Shown: in pieces, positions 1 to 7,564 of the stretch
Layout of the letters: each line of letters starts with the position of its first letter
Position numbering within the stretch: position 1 is the stretch's first letter
Source of the DNA: Planotetraspora phitsanulokensis
GTDB taxonomy: Bacteria > Actinomycetota > Actinomycetes > Streptosporangiales > Streptosporangiaceae
Assembly (NCBI RefSeq): GCF_016863295.1
Contig: NZ_BOOP01000009.1
Location: 186,001-250,000 of the forward strand
DNA length: 64,000 nucleotides
Direction of reading: 5' to 3'
Notes under the pieces: model-generated
The model's database searches: none
The model's input: the letters and a program-made list of their open reading frames with translations, nothing else
What the model was told of the DNA's origin: nothing
Made by a program: the position numbers and the translations under genes

Positions 1-299
1 ACCATGCCGAGGGACCAGCCCAAGTTGGCGACTGCGGGACGGTCTCCCGCCGGGAGTGCGTTCGCCGGGTCTTCTACCATCCCTCAAGGCTACCAGGAAT
101 GTGCTGTGCCACAGATATGTTGACGCCAATCACAATTGGCGGCCGGGTGCACCGGGCGAAACGACCTCCCGAACCCCGAAGATGTATTCCCGGTTAATCG
201 ACGCGTACGAAATAACGCGGGCCTCGATCTTCCGTATTAGCGGACATATTCTGAAAGAGAATTCATGCGACAAAGGCGCCGACCCTTGGGAGAGCATTC
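1..299. other. Non-coding stretch at window start
   Basis: No convincing gene is seen. The part from about 100 to 270 is richer in A and T than the rest of the window, as expected for a promoter region. A GGGAG ribosome-binding site at about 287-292 serves the GTG start at 300. The short open frame over 56-319 has no recognisable family, no clear start signal and overlaps the next gene, so it is not called. Confidence 0.4.
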
Positions 300-722
300 G
301 TGCGACCGAACGCCGGTGACATCCACAGTGTCGCCTTGACGGGCAAGCCTCCCCGCAGACGTTTCGGCATCCGCATCGCGTTCACGCAACCCGCGTTGCG
401 CGTCTCCTACATCTCCGTCACCGGCGACGACGGGGACGACTGGATCTGTGTCCTTCCGCTCGACAAGGACGTTCTGGGCACCCGGCTCAACCCCAACGAC
501 CTGGTCTGGGTCCCCGTGGGCAACGTCGGCGCCCACCTGTCCTCCGTCGACCAGGCGTCCTACGACGTGATCTACAAGGTCCTCCACGGCGAGGACCCCC
601 GGTACCCGTGGATCGAGGCGGAGTTGTCGGACCACGCCGCCCCTCCGCCCCGGACCGGGCCCGAAGGCCCGGAAAGATATCCCGCAATGCGCGAGGCGCT
701 GGGCGACCTCATAGAGGAATGA
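300..722 (+). CDS. Hypothetical protein, 140 aa
   Basis: I do not recognise this protein. It starts at a GTG with a GGGAG site about seven bases upstream and ends one base before the end of the convergent FAD monooxygenase. No signal peptide or membrane segment is seen. The middle is rich in beta-prone residues (RVSYISVTGDDGDDWICVLP) and the C-terminal third is acidic and Pro-rich, so a small soluble beta-rich protein is likely. Third-position GC is high as in the neighbouring genes, which supports real coding. No function is proposed. Confidence 0.55.
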   Translation: MRPNAGDIHSVALTGKPPRRRFGIRIAFTQPALRVSYISVTGDDGDDWICVLPLDKDVLGTRLNPNDLVWVPVGNVGAHLSSVDQASYDVIYKVLHGEDPRYPWIEAELSDHAAPPPRTGPEGPERYPAMREALGDLIEE

Positions 723-723
723 G

Positions 724-1881
724 TCAGCGGCGGACCAGGGACGAATAATCCTTGAGCGTGATGTCGGTGGCAAACTTGTCCGTCATCTTCATCATGAGCT
801 TGAACAGGAAGCCGGCCTTGAAGACCCGGTTGCGCATCCGGATCCGGCCGCGCGTGCTCGGAGCGAGGAACCCGCCCGCGTTGCCGCTCTTGGCGATCTT
901 GGCGTAGCCGCGGAACTCCTCCTCGTAACGCCGGAAGGCGACACGGTGGTCTCCCCCGGCCTCGGCGAGCTCGCCGGCCAGCACGTACGCCCCCACCATG
1001 GCCAGCCCGGTGCCGAAGCCGCCCAGCGTGTTCCCGTACGCCGAGTCGCCGAGCAGCACGACGCGGCCCTTGGCGTAGTGGTCCATCCGGACCTGGCTGA
1101 TCGAGTCGAGATAGAGGTCGTCCGCCTGCCGCACCGCCTCGATGACGGCGGGGGTCCGCCAGCCCATCCCCGCGTAGGCGTCGGCCACGATCCGCTTCAT
1201 CTCCTCGGCGTCGTACCGGTCGTAGTCGAGCGGCGGCGAGGCGAAGACGAAGAACGCCGGGGCGGACGGCCCCCCTACGGAGACCAGCCTGCCGGGCTCG
1301 TTGTACATCGCGGGCCGCCCGAAGTCCTGGCTGACGCCGGCCAGCGCGTAGTAGTAACCGAGGAAGCGGACGTAGTCGGTCTCGGGGCCGAACGCCAGGC
1401 GGCGGACGTTGGAATGGATGCCGTCCGCGCCCACCACCAGGTCGAAGGTGCGCGGTGCGCCGCGCCCGAAAGTGACGTGCACGCCGCTCGCGGTCTCGGT
1501 GAGTGAGGTGACGGAGTCGCCGAAGACGTACTCGCATCCGGCGGCGCGCGTCCTCTCGTACAGCAGGCGGGACAACTCGCCGCGCGGGATCTCCACCTCG
1601 CCGCCGCTGAACTCGGCGGGCATCACCGCCAGCGTGCGGTCGTCCGCGTCGACGATCTCCTGGTCGGTCCCGCCGGTCTGCAGGCGCCGTACGTCGTCCA
1701 GGATGCCCATGCGCTCCAGGACCGTGAGGTGCGTCTCGCCCTTGAAGTCCACGGCCTGGCCGCCGAGGCGCGGAGCGGGGGCCTTCTCGACCACGGTGAC
1801 GCTGAAGCCGTAGCGGCCGAGCCAGAGGGCCAGTGCGGGGCCGCCGACGCCGGCGCCGGAGATCAGGATGTTGGTGTTCAT
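724..1881 (-). CDS. FAD-dependent aromatic monooxygenase-like oxidoreductase
   Basis: This 385-residue protein has the three signatures of class A flavoprotein monooxygenases (PheA/TfdB, PHBH and TetX-like group). They are the GAGVGG dinucleotide fold at residues 9-14, the VVGADG motif near 155, and GRVVLLGDSAYG near 280, where the usual GDA reads GDS. Such enzymes hydroxylate aromatic or polyketide substrates with NAD(P)H and O2 in the cytoplasm. It lies 52 bases after the SARP regulator on the same strand, so it is probably co-transcribed with it. That context fits a role in secondary metabolism or antibiotic inactivation, but the substrate cannot be read from the sequence. Confidence 0.85.
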   Translation of the reverse strand: MNTNILISGAGVGGPALALWLGRYGFSVTVVEKAPAPRLGGQAVDFKGETHLTVLERMGILDDVRRLQTGGTDQEIVDADDRTLAVMPAEFSGGEVEIPRGELSRLLYERTRAAGCEYVFGDSVTSLTETASGVHVTFGRGAPRTFDLVVGADGIHSNVRRLAFGPETDYVRFLGYYYALAGVSQDFGRPAMYNEPGRLVSVGGPSAPAFFVFASPPLDYDRYDAEEMKRIVADAYAGMGWRTPAVIEAVRQADDLYLDSISQVRMDHYAKGRVVLLGDSAYGNTLGGFGTGLAMVGAYVLAGELAEAGGDHRVAFRRYEEEFRGYAKIAKSGNAGGFLAPSTRGRIRMRNRVFKAGFLFKLMMKMTDKFATDITLKDYSSLVRR

Positions 1882-1933
1882 GTCACCGAGGCTCGCGGCG
1901 CGCGCTGACAGTCCGGAGACAACCCGCTGACGG

Positions 1934-4900
1934 TCACGACAGCGCTGTCAGCGCGCCGTCCCTGTCCAGTGCCGCACCCCTGGCGAAGGCCGACGCGAAC
2001 GCCTCGGATCCGATGACCTCCGTGGCGCCCGCGGCGATCCCGGCCACGTCCCAGTCCCCGGTGACGGCCATGCCGCGCAGCGCAACCGCCACCCCGAGCA
2101 GGAACGCCGCCCGTTCGGCCGCCCCTTCGAGCAGGGCGAGACCGGCCTCCCCCTCGGCGAGGCCGGCGAGATCCATCGCCGGCATGGCGTGGGCCCCCGC
2201 GCGCACCTCGGCGTGACGGAGCCTGGCCTCCTCGAGGTCGCCTTCCGCCTGCGCCAGCCGTCCCAGCCCGGACAGCGCCGCCAGCCTGATGCTGTCGCCG
2301 ACGTACGTGCCGGGACCGACGCCGGCCAGCGACTCCGTATAACAGGCGCGGGCCTCCGTGTGCTCGCCCCGGAGGCGGGCCAGGTCGCCCCGGCCCAGCG
2401 CGACCAGGGACCAGCGGTGCGACCTGCCCGTTCTGCGCTCGATCTCGGCCGCGCGCCGCAGGTCCGCGTCGGCCGCGGCGAAGTCGCCCTCGCGCAGCAG
2501 CCCGCCCGCCCTCTGGCAGAGCACGTCCACCACCTCGTCCAGCGCGCCGAGCTGCTCGTGCAGGTCCAGGGCCTGCCCCCACAACAGTCGGGCCCGCGTC
2601 CAGTCACCCCGCCAGCTGGAGATCGTCCCCAGCCACTCCAGCCCCTGCGCCGTGCCCCATCGCTCGCCCACCGAACGGAAGCTCCCCAGGGCCGCCTCAA
2701 GTTCCCGCTCGGCCTCGGCGAGCCTGCCGTCGAGCAGGTGCATCGTCCCCTGCCCCAGCATCGCCATGGCCCGGCTCCACGGGTCGGCGCCGAACTGCCG
2801 CATCCTGGCCGAGCCCTGCTCCGGCGGCCCCGCGATCATTCCCCACATGACCGCCGCGAACGGGTGGCGCAGCTCACGGTCCAGCGAGCGCATGATCTCC
2901 TCGGCCCGCGCCCACTGCGCGGGAGAGGCGTCCGGTACGGCCTGCAGCACGCACAGGACGTACTCCTCCTCCAGCCCCGGGGGTGGTTCGGGTGCGCCGG
3001 CGCCGAGCCGCCCGAGTCGCTCGAGCAGGCCGAGCGCCGACGAGGCCGCCTGCCCGCGCCGCCCGCTCAGCCACCAGTACGCCGACAGGGCGGCGATGAG
3101 CCGCAGCGCCGTCTCCGGGCCGGCCTGTACGGCATGGCGCAGCGCGGCCTCGAGGTTGCTGTGGTCCGCCGACAGCCGCGCCAGCCAGTCGAGCTGCTCG
3201 GCCCGGCGCAACCACGGGTCTGCGCGTTGCGCCAGGTCGAGGAAGCAGGCCGCGTGCGCGTCGCGCAGCCGTTCCTCCTCCCCCGCGTCCGACAGCCGCT
3301 CCGCGCAGAACAGACGGATCGTGTCGAACATCCGGTAGCGTCCGCCGCTCACCTCGATGAGGGACTTGTCCACCAGGTCGGCCAACACGTCGGCGGGGCC
3401 GCAGACCCGTTCCACCGCCTCGATCGAGGCTCCTCCGGAGAAGACGGAGAACCGCCTGGCCATCGCCTGCTCCTCCGCGCCGAGCAGGCTCCAGCTCCAC
3501 TCCACCACCGCGTGCAGGGTCTGGTGGCGTGCCGCCGCGGTGCGGTCGCCGCGTGACAGCAGCGCGAACCGGCCGTGCTCGTTCAGGCGGGCGGTGATCT
3601 CCTCCACGGTGAACGACCGCACCCTCGCCGCGGCCAGCTCGATGGCCAGTGGAGACCCCTCCAGGGCCGCGCAGATCTCGACCGCCTCGGGCCGCATCTC
3701 GAAGCCCGGTCGCACCGCGGCGGCCCGATCCGCGAACAGCCGTACGGCGCCGTAGCCGAGCGCCTCGCCGAGTTCCGTGCCCGGCGGCGGCACGGCCAGC
3801 GGCGGGAGGGGGACGAGCGTCTCCCCGGTGAGCCCGAGCGGCTCGCGACTCGTGGCCAGGACGGCCAGTCCCGGACAGCCGTCGAGCAACCGGCGCACGA
3901 GGACCGCGGCCGGTGCGATCACGTGCTCGCAGTTGTCCACGATGAGCAGGAGCTCACGATCCGCCAGGGCGGCCGCGACCCGCTCGGCGGCGTCGCTCTG
4001 GCCGGGATCCGGCGACCGCAGGCCCGTCTCCCGCAGCCCGAGCGCGCTCAGCACCGCCTGCGGGATCTGCCCGCCGTCGTCGAGCGGGGACAGGTCCACG
4101 AAGCAGACGTCCCGCCCGCGGCGGCGAGCGGCCTCGACCGCCAGCCGGGTCTTGCCGGAGCCGCCGGGGCCGGTCAGGGTGACCAGCCGCGCGTCCCGCA
4201 GCGCGTCGATCCGGTCCAGCTCCGCCTCGCGGCCGACGAAGCTGGTCAGCCGCGCCGGGAGACCGCGGCCCGCGGCCCGGCCGCGTGACGGTTCGCCGCG
4301 CAGGATCGCCACGTGCAGCGCCGCCAGCTCGGGCGAGGGATCGACGCCGAGTTCCTCCGCGAGCAGCCGCCTCCCCTCGTCGAACACGGCCAGCGCCGCC
4401 GCCTGCCTGCCCTCGGCGTGCAGCGCCCGCATGAGCTGGCCGCGCATCCGTTCTCGCAGCGGGTTGGCCTCCACCAGGTGCCACAACTCGGCCGTCGAGG
4501 TGCCTTCGGGCAGGGCGAGCTCGGCTTCGACCAGGTCTTCCCGTGCCGCCAGCCGTACCTCCTCCAGGCGTGTCACCTGCGACGGCGCGAAGGGCGCGTC
4601 GGCCACGTCCGCCAGCGCGGGACCTCGCCACAGCCCGAGCGCGTCCTTCAGCGACCTCGCGGCGCGCTCGTGGTGACCCGCGGTCAGGAGCCTGCGCCCC
4701 TCCCGGGCGAGCCGCTCGAAGCGATGGACGTCCACGTCATCGGGGTCGACCGCGAGCCGGTACCCGGCACCGTGGAACTCGATCAGGTCGGCGGGCAGGT
4801 TGCGGCGCAGGCGGGACACGTGGGCCTGGATCGCGTTGGCCGCTCCCGCCGGCGGATGGTCGCCGTACTGGCCGTCGACGAGGCGCTCCACACCCACGAG

Positions 4901-5017
4901 CCGGCCGGCGTCGAGCAGGAGCAGCGCGAGGAGGGCGCGTGGCCGCGGCCCGCCGACGGAGATCGACTCCCCCGCGGACGTCCGGACCTCCAGCGGCCCC
5001 AGGATGCCGAACTGCAC
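1934..5017 (-). CDS. SARP-family regulator with NB-ARC ATPase and TPR region
   Basis: An AfsR/SARP-type activator of about 1027 residues. The order is an OmpR-like winged helix (VQFGILGPLEV, then the HVSRLRRNL region), a BTAD helical domain to about residue 245, an NB-ARC/STAND ATPase with P-loop TGPGGSGKT near 280 and LLLIVDNCEHV near 360, then a long helical TPR-like half. The family activates antibiotic pathway genes after nucleotide-driven oligomerisation. The frame is open to a GTG at 5074. I chose the GTG at 5017 because the family normally begins at MQFGILGPLEV and the longer form would run into the ArsR operator palindrome. The FAD monooxygenase follows on the same strand, and the ArsR/MFS pair is divergent. 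Confidence 0.88.
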   Translation of the reverse strand: MQFGILGPLEVRTSAGESISVGGPRPRALLALLLLDAGRLVGVERLVDGQYGDHPPAGAANAIQAHVSRLRRNLPADLIEFHGAGYRLAVDPDDVDVHRFERLAREGRRLLTAGHHERAARSLKDALGLWRGPALADVADAPFAPSQVTRLEEVRLAAREDLVEAELALPEGTSTAELWHLVEANPLRERMRGQLMRALHAEGRQAAALAVFDEGRRLLAEELGVDPSPELAALHVAILRGEPSRGRAAGRGLPARLTSFVGREAELDRIDALRDARLVTLTGPGGSGKTRLAVEAARRRGRDVCFVDLSPLDDGGQIPQAVLSALGLRETGLRSPDPGQSDAAERVAAALADRELLLIVDNCEHVIAPAAVLVRRLLDGCPGLAVLATSREPLGLTGETLVPLPPLAVPPPGTELGEALGYGAVRLFADRAAAVRPGFEMRPEAVEICAALEGSPLAIELAAARVRSFTVEEITARLNEHGRFALLSRGDRTAAARHQTLHAVVEWSWSLLGAEEQAMARRFSVFSGGASIEAVERVCGPADVLADLVDKSLIEVSGGRYRMFDTIRLFCAERLSDAGEEERLRDAHAACFLDLAQRADPWLRRAEQLDWLARLSADHSNLEAALRHAVQAGPETALRLIAALSAYWWLSGRRGQAASSALGLLERLGRLGAGAPEPPPGLEEEYVLCVLQAVPDASPAQWARAEEIMRSLDRELRHPFAAVMWGMIAGPPEQGSARMRQFGADPWSRAMAMLGQGTMHLLDGRLAEAERELEAALGSFRSVGERWGTAQGLEWLGTISSWRGDWTRARLLWGQALDLHEQLGALDEVVDVLCQRAGGLLREGDFAAADADLRRAAEIERRTGRSHRWSLVALGRGDLARLRGEHTEARACYTESLAGVGPGTYVGDSIRLAALSGLGRLAQAEGDLEEARLRHAEVRAGAHAMPAMDLAGLAEGEAGLALLEGAAERAAFLLGVAVALRGMAVTGDWDVAGIAAGATEVIGSEAFASAFARGAALDRDGALTALS

Positions 5018-5072
5018 GAGACCGATTCTGACCCATGCGCGGTGGATCGCGGTGATCAGCTTGAAGATATAC

Positions 5073-5086
5073 ACAAGAGCTCTTGT
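5073..5086. promoter_or_regulatory. Perfect 14-bp palindrome, probable ArsR operator
   Basis: ACAAGAGCTCTTGT is a perfect inverted repeat in the divergent gap between the SARP gene and the ArsR gene. It runs directly into a second palindrome, TTGTACAA (5083-5090), and TTGTAC recurs at 5097-5102. A weak promoter pair, TTGAAG at 5061-5066 and TGTACA at 5084-5089, would place the palindrome between -35 and -10. Autoregulation by the downstream ArsR protein is the natural inference. Confidence 0.55.
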
Positions 5087-5117
5087 ACAAGGAGTGTTGT
5101 ACGACTAAGGTGACCGC

Positions 5118-5681
5118 ATGCCTGATCGCCCTATTCGCGAAATCCGCGACTCGAAGGTGCTCGCCGCGATGTCGCATCCGCTGCGCCGGCGTCTGCTCGA
5201 CGTCCTGCGCGTCGACGGCCCGTCGACGGCGTCGGTGCTCGCCGACAGGACCGGGCAGGCCGTCGGGAACATCAGCCATCACCTGAAGGTCCTCGCGGCG
5301 AGCGAGCTCGTCGAGGAGGTGCCCGAGCTCGCGCGCGACCGCAGGGAACGCTGGTGGCGCGTGGCGCCGGCCAGGACCGACTGGTCTCCGTCGGACTTTC
5401 CGGACGACCCCGTCGCCGAGGCCGCCGAGTCACTGGTCCTCGAACGGCAGACCGCCATGGCGAGACAGTGGTTCGCCGAGCGTGACGGTTACCCGGAGCC
5501 GTGGCGGCGGGCGGCGTTCACCTCCGACCACTGGGCGCGGCTCTCGGTCGCGGAGCTCGCCGAGCTGGAGGAGCGGATCCTCGATCTGCTGGCGTCGCTG
5601 GCCGACCGGGAGATCCCCGACGACGGGCAGGAGCGCATGACCGTCTTCCTGACCGTGCGGGCCGTCCCGGGCCGGCCGTGA
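5118..5681 (+). CDS. ArsR-family transcriptional regulator
   Basis: A 187-residue winged-helix protein. The N-terminal [33 protein letters not shown] followed by VGNISHHLKVLAASELV is the ArsR-type helix-turn-helix with its recognition helix. The longer C-terminal part resembles the actinobacterial ArsR type that controls an adjacent MFS exporter. No metal-binding Cys cluster of classical ArsR/SmtB proteins is seen, so an organic effector is more likely. The stop overlaps the start of the MFS gene by GTGA, so the two are translationally coupled. The ATG at 5118 has an AAGGTGA site upstream and a palindromic operator lies 32 bases further up. Confidence 0.87.
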   Translation: MPDRPIREIRDSKVLAAMSHPLRRRLLDVLRVDGPSTASVLADRTGQAVGNISHHLKVLAASELVEEVPELARDRRERWWRVAPARTDWSPSDFPDDPVAEAAESLVLERQTAMARQWFAERDGYPEPWRRAAFTSDHWARLSVAELAELEERILDLLASLADREIPDDGQERMTVFLTVRAVPGRP

Positions 5682-6949
5682 CCGCGCCGCCGACGGCGGC
5701 CCCGCGCGGTGAACTGCTGCGCATGCGGGACTTCCGGCTGCTGTGGGCCGGCGAGACCACCAGCATGCTCGGAAGTGCGGTGGCCGGCGTGGCCCTGCCC
5801 CTGGTCGCGGTGGTGACGCTGCACGCGAGCACGCTCACCGTCGGGCTGCTCACCGCGGCCGCCTGGCTCCCCTGGCTGCTGATCGGGCTGCCCGCCGGCG
5901 CGTGGGTGGACCGCCTGCCGAAACGGCCGATGATGCTGGCCTGCAACTCCGTCTCCATGGTGGTGTTCGCGAGCGTGCCCATCGCGGCCTGGCTGGGCGC
6001 GCTCACGATGACGCACCTTCTCGTGGCGGCCACCGTGGGCGGGGTCGCGAAGGTGTTCTTCACCCTCGCCTACCGGGCGTACCTGCCGTCCCTGGTCGGA
6101 GGCGAACGCCTGCTCGAGGCCAACACGAGGCTCCAGGGCAGCGAGTCGGCCGCGCAGATCGCAGGCCCGGGGCTGGCCGGCCTGCTCGCGCAGGCGTTCG
6201 GCGCGGTCAGCGGCGTGCTCGCGGACGTGGTCGGCTTCGCGGTCGCCGTCCTGTGCGTGCGCTCCGTACGCGCCCGGGAGGCACGGCCGGACAGGACGGA
6301 GCGACGGCGGCTGGTCGCGGAGATCCGCGACGGACTGCGGTTCGTGACGCATGACCCCTACCTGCGCACGCTCACCACGTTCAGCGCGATGTCGAACATC
6401 GCGCTGATGGGCTTCAAGTCCATCCAGGTCGTGTACCTCTCCCGGCATCTCGGCGCGGGGCCCGGGCAGATCGGCGTCGTGCTGGCGCTGGCCGGGGCGG
6501 GCGGCCTGTTCGGCGCGGCGCTGGCCGGCCGCGTCGCCGGGCGGTTCGGCACGGCACGGGGATTCCTGCTCTGCGAGATGTTCGCCGCGCCGATGATGCT
6601 GCTCGGGCCGATCGGCGACGGCGGCGTCGGCCTGGTCCTGTTCACCGCCGCGGGCGTGGGCGCCGACGCGGGCTTCGTCGCCTCGAACATCCTGACCGGC
6701 ACCTTCCGCCAGCAGTACTGCCCCGCCGAGCTGTTCGGGCGGATCACCGCGAGCACCTCGGCGCTGAACTACGGGGCGATCCCCCTCGGCGGGCTGCTCG
6801 GCGGCGTGCTCGGGGAGACGATCGGCGTCCGGGAGACCCTGTGGCTGATGGCGTCCGCCCAGGTTCTCTCGGTCGTCATCCTGCTGTTCGGCCCGATCCG
6901 CCGACGCCGCGACTTCCCGCCTCCACGCGGGTCAGGCGCCCCGGCGTAG
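5678..6949 (+). CDS. MFS efflux transporter
   Basis: A 423-residue major facilitator protein with about 12 hydrophobic segments. It begins with the exporter-like MRDFRLLWAGETTSMLGSAVAG. GAWVDRLPKRPMM after the second helix corresponds to MFS motif A (G-x3-D-R-x2-R/K-R). The overall pattern resembles the EntS/MFS_3 type drug and siderophore exporters. The GTG at 5678 overlaps the stop of the ArsR gene, so exporter and regulator form one unit. The open frame extends upstream, but that extension is the out-of-frame shadow of the ArsR gene. The 3' end overlaps the convergent Doc toxin gene by 18 bases. The substrate is unknown; a small toxic compound sensed by the ArsR partner is likely. Confidence 0.87.
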   Translation: MTAPPTAAPRGELLRMRDFRLLWAGETTSMLGSAVAGVALPLVAVVTLHASTLTVGLLTAAAWLPWLLIGLPAGAWVDRLPKRPMMLACNSVSMVVFASVPIAAWLGALTMTHLLVAATVGGVAKVFFTLAYRAYLPSLVGGERLLEANTRLQGSESAAQIAGPGLAGLLAQAFGAVSGVLADVVGFAVAVLCVRSVRAREARPDRTERRRLVAEIRDGLRFVTHDPYLRTLTTFSAMSNIALMGFKSIQVVYLSRHLGAGPGQIGVVLALAGAGGLFGAALAGRVAGRFGTARGFLLCEMFAAPMMLLGPIGDGGVGLVLFTAAGVGADAGFVASNILTGTFRQQYCPAELFGRITASTSALNYGAIPLGGLLGGVLGETIGVRETLWLMASAQVLSVVILLFGPIRRRRDFPPPRGSGAPA

Positions 6950-7312
6950 CCGGCGAAGCCGGCGGGCCAGGTCGGGGATGTCGTCCAGTTCGCCCTTGGC
7001 CAGGGAGACGACGACACTCTCCGCCTCGTCCACATCCTCGTAGTCCAGGATCTCGCCGTTGTCTTCGAGAAACGCGACGGCGGCGGCCCACCCGAGTCGT
7101 TTGTTGCCGTCCACCAGCGGGTGGCCGAGAACGATGCTGTGCATGAGCGCGGCCGCCTTCTCCCACAGGTCCGGGTAGGCGTCCTCACCGAACACCGACG
7201 TTTGCGGACGCAGCACCGCCGCATGCAACTGGCCGCCGTCGCGCAGGGCGACAGTCGGCAGAACGGCGCCGGCGAGAGCGAGGATGTCGTCCGTCGTGGG
7301 GAAGGACGTCAT
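6932..7312 (-). CDS. doc: Doc-type toxin of the Fic/Doc family
   Basis: A 126-residue protein with the Fic motif HPLVDGNKR at residues 64-72, followed by LGWAAAVAFLEDNG. Length and motif match the Doc subgroup (HxFx[D/A]GNKR), whose characterised member phosphorylates elongation factor Tu and stops translation. The motif residues H64, D68, N70, K71 and R72 are all present, so it is probably active. The start ATG overlaps the antitoxin stop by ATGA, typical of a toxin-antitoxin operon. The last 18 bases overlap the convergent MFS gene. Confidence 0.88.
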   Translation of the reverse strand: MTSFPTTDDILALAGAVLPTVALRDGGQLHAAVLRPQTSVFGEDAYPDLWEKAAALMHSIVLGHPLVDGNKRLGWAAAVAFLEDNGEILDYEDVDEAESVVVSLAKGELDDIPDLARRLRRLRRGA

Positions 7313-7512
7313 CGGGCGAGACGATCCAGCAGTTCCCGATCGCGTTGCGCGATCTTCCTGCCCATCGACTCGTAGCGCTCACGCCGACGCCGGGCGATGT
7401 ACTCCTCGATCGCGACGACCATCGCGGAATTGACGCTCTGCGCATCGCCACCGGCGATCTGCTTGATCTGCTCGTAGGTCTCGTCCGGGAGACGCAGTCG
7501 GGTCTCAGCCAT
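7309..7512 (-). CDS. Ribbon-helix-helix-like antitoxin
   Basis: A 67-residue protein placed just before doc with a four-base overlap. The N-terminal TRLRLPDETYEQIKQIA resembles a beta-strand followed by the first helix of a ribbon-helix-helix (CopG/Arc-like) DNA-binding domain. The C-terminal half is highly charged (ARRRRERYESMGRKIAQRDRELLDRLAR), as expected of a toxin-neutralising tail. Phage P1 Doc is paired with a Phd-fold antitoxin; here the fold looks different. It presumably represses its own promoter at the GGTACC repeats immediately upstream. Confidence 0.8.
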   Translation of the reverse strand: MAETRLRLPDETYEQIKQIAGGDAQSVNSAMVVAIEEYIARRRRERYESMGRKIAQRDRELLDRLAR

Positions 7513-7520
7513 ACTTCACA

Positions 7521-7540
7521 CGGTACCGCTTTCCGGTACC
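7521..7540. promoter_or_regulatory. Paired GGTACC repeats, candidate toxin-antitoxin operator
   Basis: Two GGTACC hexamers (7522-7527 and 7535-7540) are 13 bases apart, each with flanking C/G that extends the symmetry. They lie 10 to 28 bases upstream of the antitoxin ATG on the minus strand, where a self-repressing antitoxin would bind. Binding is inferred from position and symmetry. Confidence 0.5.
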
Positions 7541-7564
7541 ACTTCTTGACCCCATCCCTCTGGC

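Noticed and set aside
56-319. An 87-codon frame at the window start
   Set aside because: No family, no ribosome-binding site and overlap with the better-supported gene at 300.
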